Origin: DASXBA01 sp046729895 | Lineage (GTDB): Bacteria > Actinomycetota > Thermoleophilia > Solirubrobacterales > Thermoleophilaceae | NCBI GenBank assembly: GCA_046729895.1 | Contig: JBKPHP010000121.1 | Span: forward strand, 1 to 12,154 | Reading direction: 5' to 3' | DNA: 12,154 nucleotides | Shown here: one piece after another, positions 11,369 to 12,154 of the stretch | Position numbering within the stretch: the stretch's first letter is position 1 | Layout of the letters: every line of letters begins with the position of its first letter | Made by a program: the position numbers and the translations under genes | Notes under the pieces: model-generated | Seen by the model: the letters and a program-made list of their open reading frames with translations, nothing else | Told to the model about the DNA's origin: nothing | Database searches by the model: none

Positions 11369-12154
11369 GTGCTCGCAAGTGTGGCCACGTTCACCATCGA
11401 GGGCGTCGACAGCCGGGAGGTAGCCGTAGAGGTCGACGTCCGGCGCGGGCTGCCGGCGTTCACTCTGGTCGGACTCCCGGATCGCGCCATCCGGGAGGCC
11501 CGCGAGCGCGTGCGTGCGGCGTTGCTCAACTCCGGGCTCGACTTCCCGATGCAGCGACTCACGGTGAACCTGGCGCCGGCGCATGTCCGCAAGGCGGGGC
11601 CCGGGTTCGACCTGGCCATCGCGGTGGGAGTGCTGGCCGCGACCGGCCAGGTCCCGCCGGAGCCGCTTGCGAACTGCGCGCTGTACGGGGAGCTGTCGCT
11701 CGCGGGCGCGCTCCGCCCCGGTCGCGGAGCCCTCGCGGTCGCGCTCGGAGCGCGAGAGGCCGGCTACCCGCGGCTGGCGGTAGCGCCCGCAGACGCGGGC
11801 GAGGCCGCGCTCGTGGAGGAGGTGGAGGTGCTGCCGATCGAGGACTTGAGGGGCATGGCCGAGCTGCTCCGGGGGGACCGGGCGCCCCCGCGGGCCAGCC
11901 CGCGGCGACCGCGGTCGCCCACGGCGGCGGCGCGGCTCGACCTTGCCGACGTGCGCGGCCAGGAGGACGCCAAGCGGGCGCTCGAGATCGCGGCCGCGGG
12001 CGGTCACAACATGCTGATGGTCGGGCCGCCGGGAGCCGGTAAGACCATGCTGGCGCGCCGGCTGCCGGGCATCCTGCCGCCGCCCAGCTTCGATGAGGCT
12101 TTGGAGATCACCCGCATTCGCGGGGTCGCGGGCCTGGGCGGGGGCGGCCTGGTC
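11369..12154 (+). CDS. comM: YifB/ComM-like AAA+ Mg-chelatase family ATPase, N-terminal part
   Basis: 262 codons are open from GTG 11369 to the window edge with no stop, so the C-terminus is outside. ComM is a hexameric AAA+ helicase that promotes branch migration during uptake and recombination of DNA, and its homologues are widespread in non-transforming bacteria. The N-terminal Lon-protease-like domain is visible: FTIEGVDSREVAVEVDVRRG (8-27), LPAFTLVGLPDRAIREARER (28-47), LTVNLAPAHVRKAGPGFDLA (64-83) and LYGELSLAGALRPGRG (105-120). A basic Pro/Arg linker (171-188) leads to the AAA+ module DLADVRGQEDAKRALEIAAA (191-210), with Walker A GPPGAGKT at 219-226. The start MLASVATFTIEGVD is the family form. 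It is divergent from yraN, with two inverted repeats in the 106-nt gap. dprA usually follows, beyond the window. Confidence 0.95.
   Translation, partial: MLASVATFTIEGVDSREVAVEVDVRRGLPAFTLVGLPDRAIREARERVRAALLNSGLDFPMQRLTVNLAPAHVRKAGPGFDLAIAVGVLAATGQVPPEPLANCALYGELSLAGALRPGRGALAVALGAREAGYPRLAVAPADAGEAALVEEVEVLPIEDLRGMAELLRGDRAPPRASPRRPRSPTAAARLDLADVRGQEDAKRALEIAAAGGHNMLMVGPPGAGKTMLARRLPGILPPPSFDEALEITRIRGVAGLGGGGLV

Noticed and set aside
1..12154. CRISPR array, insertion sequence, tRNA, SRP RNA, toxin-antitoxin or defence genes
   Set aside because: I looked for repeat-spacer patterns, transposase motifs, cloverleaf-like sequence and small gene pairs and saw none; nearly all the DNA is explained by housekeeping genes.

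Overview
The window is high-GC DNA, dense with genes, and almost entirely housekeeping. The gene order smc, ftsY, ..., ffh, rpsP, khpA, rimM, trmD, rplS, lepB, rnhB, yraN, comM is the classic actinobacterial arrangement. GTG and TTG starts are frequent, and an F420-type (deazaflavin) nitroreductase-family gene is present. I infer an actinobacterium, most likely a deep-branching one of the Thermoleophilia/Solirubrobacterales type. The class-level guess comes from protein style, not from a search.

Layout. Bases 1-1213 hold the C-terminal part of smc, broken by a frameshift that looks like a short deletion between direct repeats. Bases 1291-1800 encode a small secreted protein of unknown function with its own Shine-Dalgarno site, followed by a strong stem-loop. 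FtsY (1876-2868) overlaps by 4 nt a Cys/Met-metabolism PLP enzyme (2865-3962). A membrane pair follows: NfeD (3972-4397) and an SPFH/stomatin-like protein (4453-5367). A minus-strand F420-type gene (5412-5804) lies back to back with ffh (5843-7171). Next come rpsP, khpA, rimM, trmD and rplS (7245-9543), which are ribosome and tRNA maturation genes, partly translationally coupled. lepB and rnhB follow. yraN is on the minus strand, tail to tail with rnhB. Finally comM starts at 11369 and runs off the window.

How it works together. FtsY and Ffh are the two GTPases of signal-recognition-particle targeting, and LepB removes signal peptides after export, so three protein-export genes sit here. rpsP, khpA, rimM, trmD and rplS form a ribosome-assembly and tRNA-modification operon. 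rnhB, yraN and comM are nucleic-acid metabolism genes. The segment between ftsY and ffh, which in mycobacteria holds amt-glnB-glnD, here holds the PLP enzyme, the NfeD/SPFH pair and the F420-type protein.

I did not find a convincing new multi-gene system. The oddities most worth checking are the smc frameshift, the approximately 100-residue acidic tail on ribosomal protein L19, the inverted yraN with palindromes upstream of comM, the four-cysteine signal peptidase, the secreted protein plus stem-loop between smc and ftsY, and the exchanged gene block between ftsY and ffh. I saw no tRNA or rRNA gene, CRISPR array, insertion sequence or phage gene. No stretch longer than 300 bases lacks a gene.
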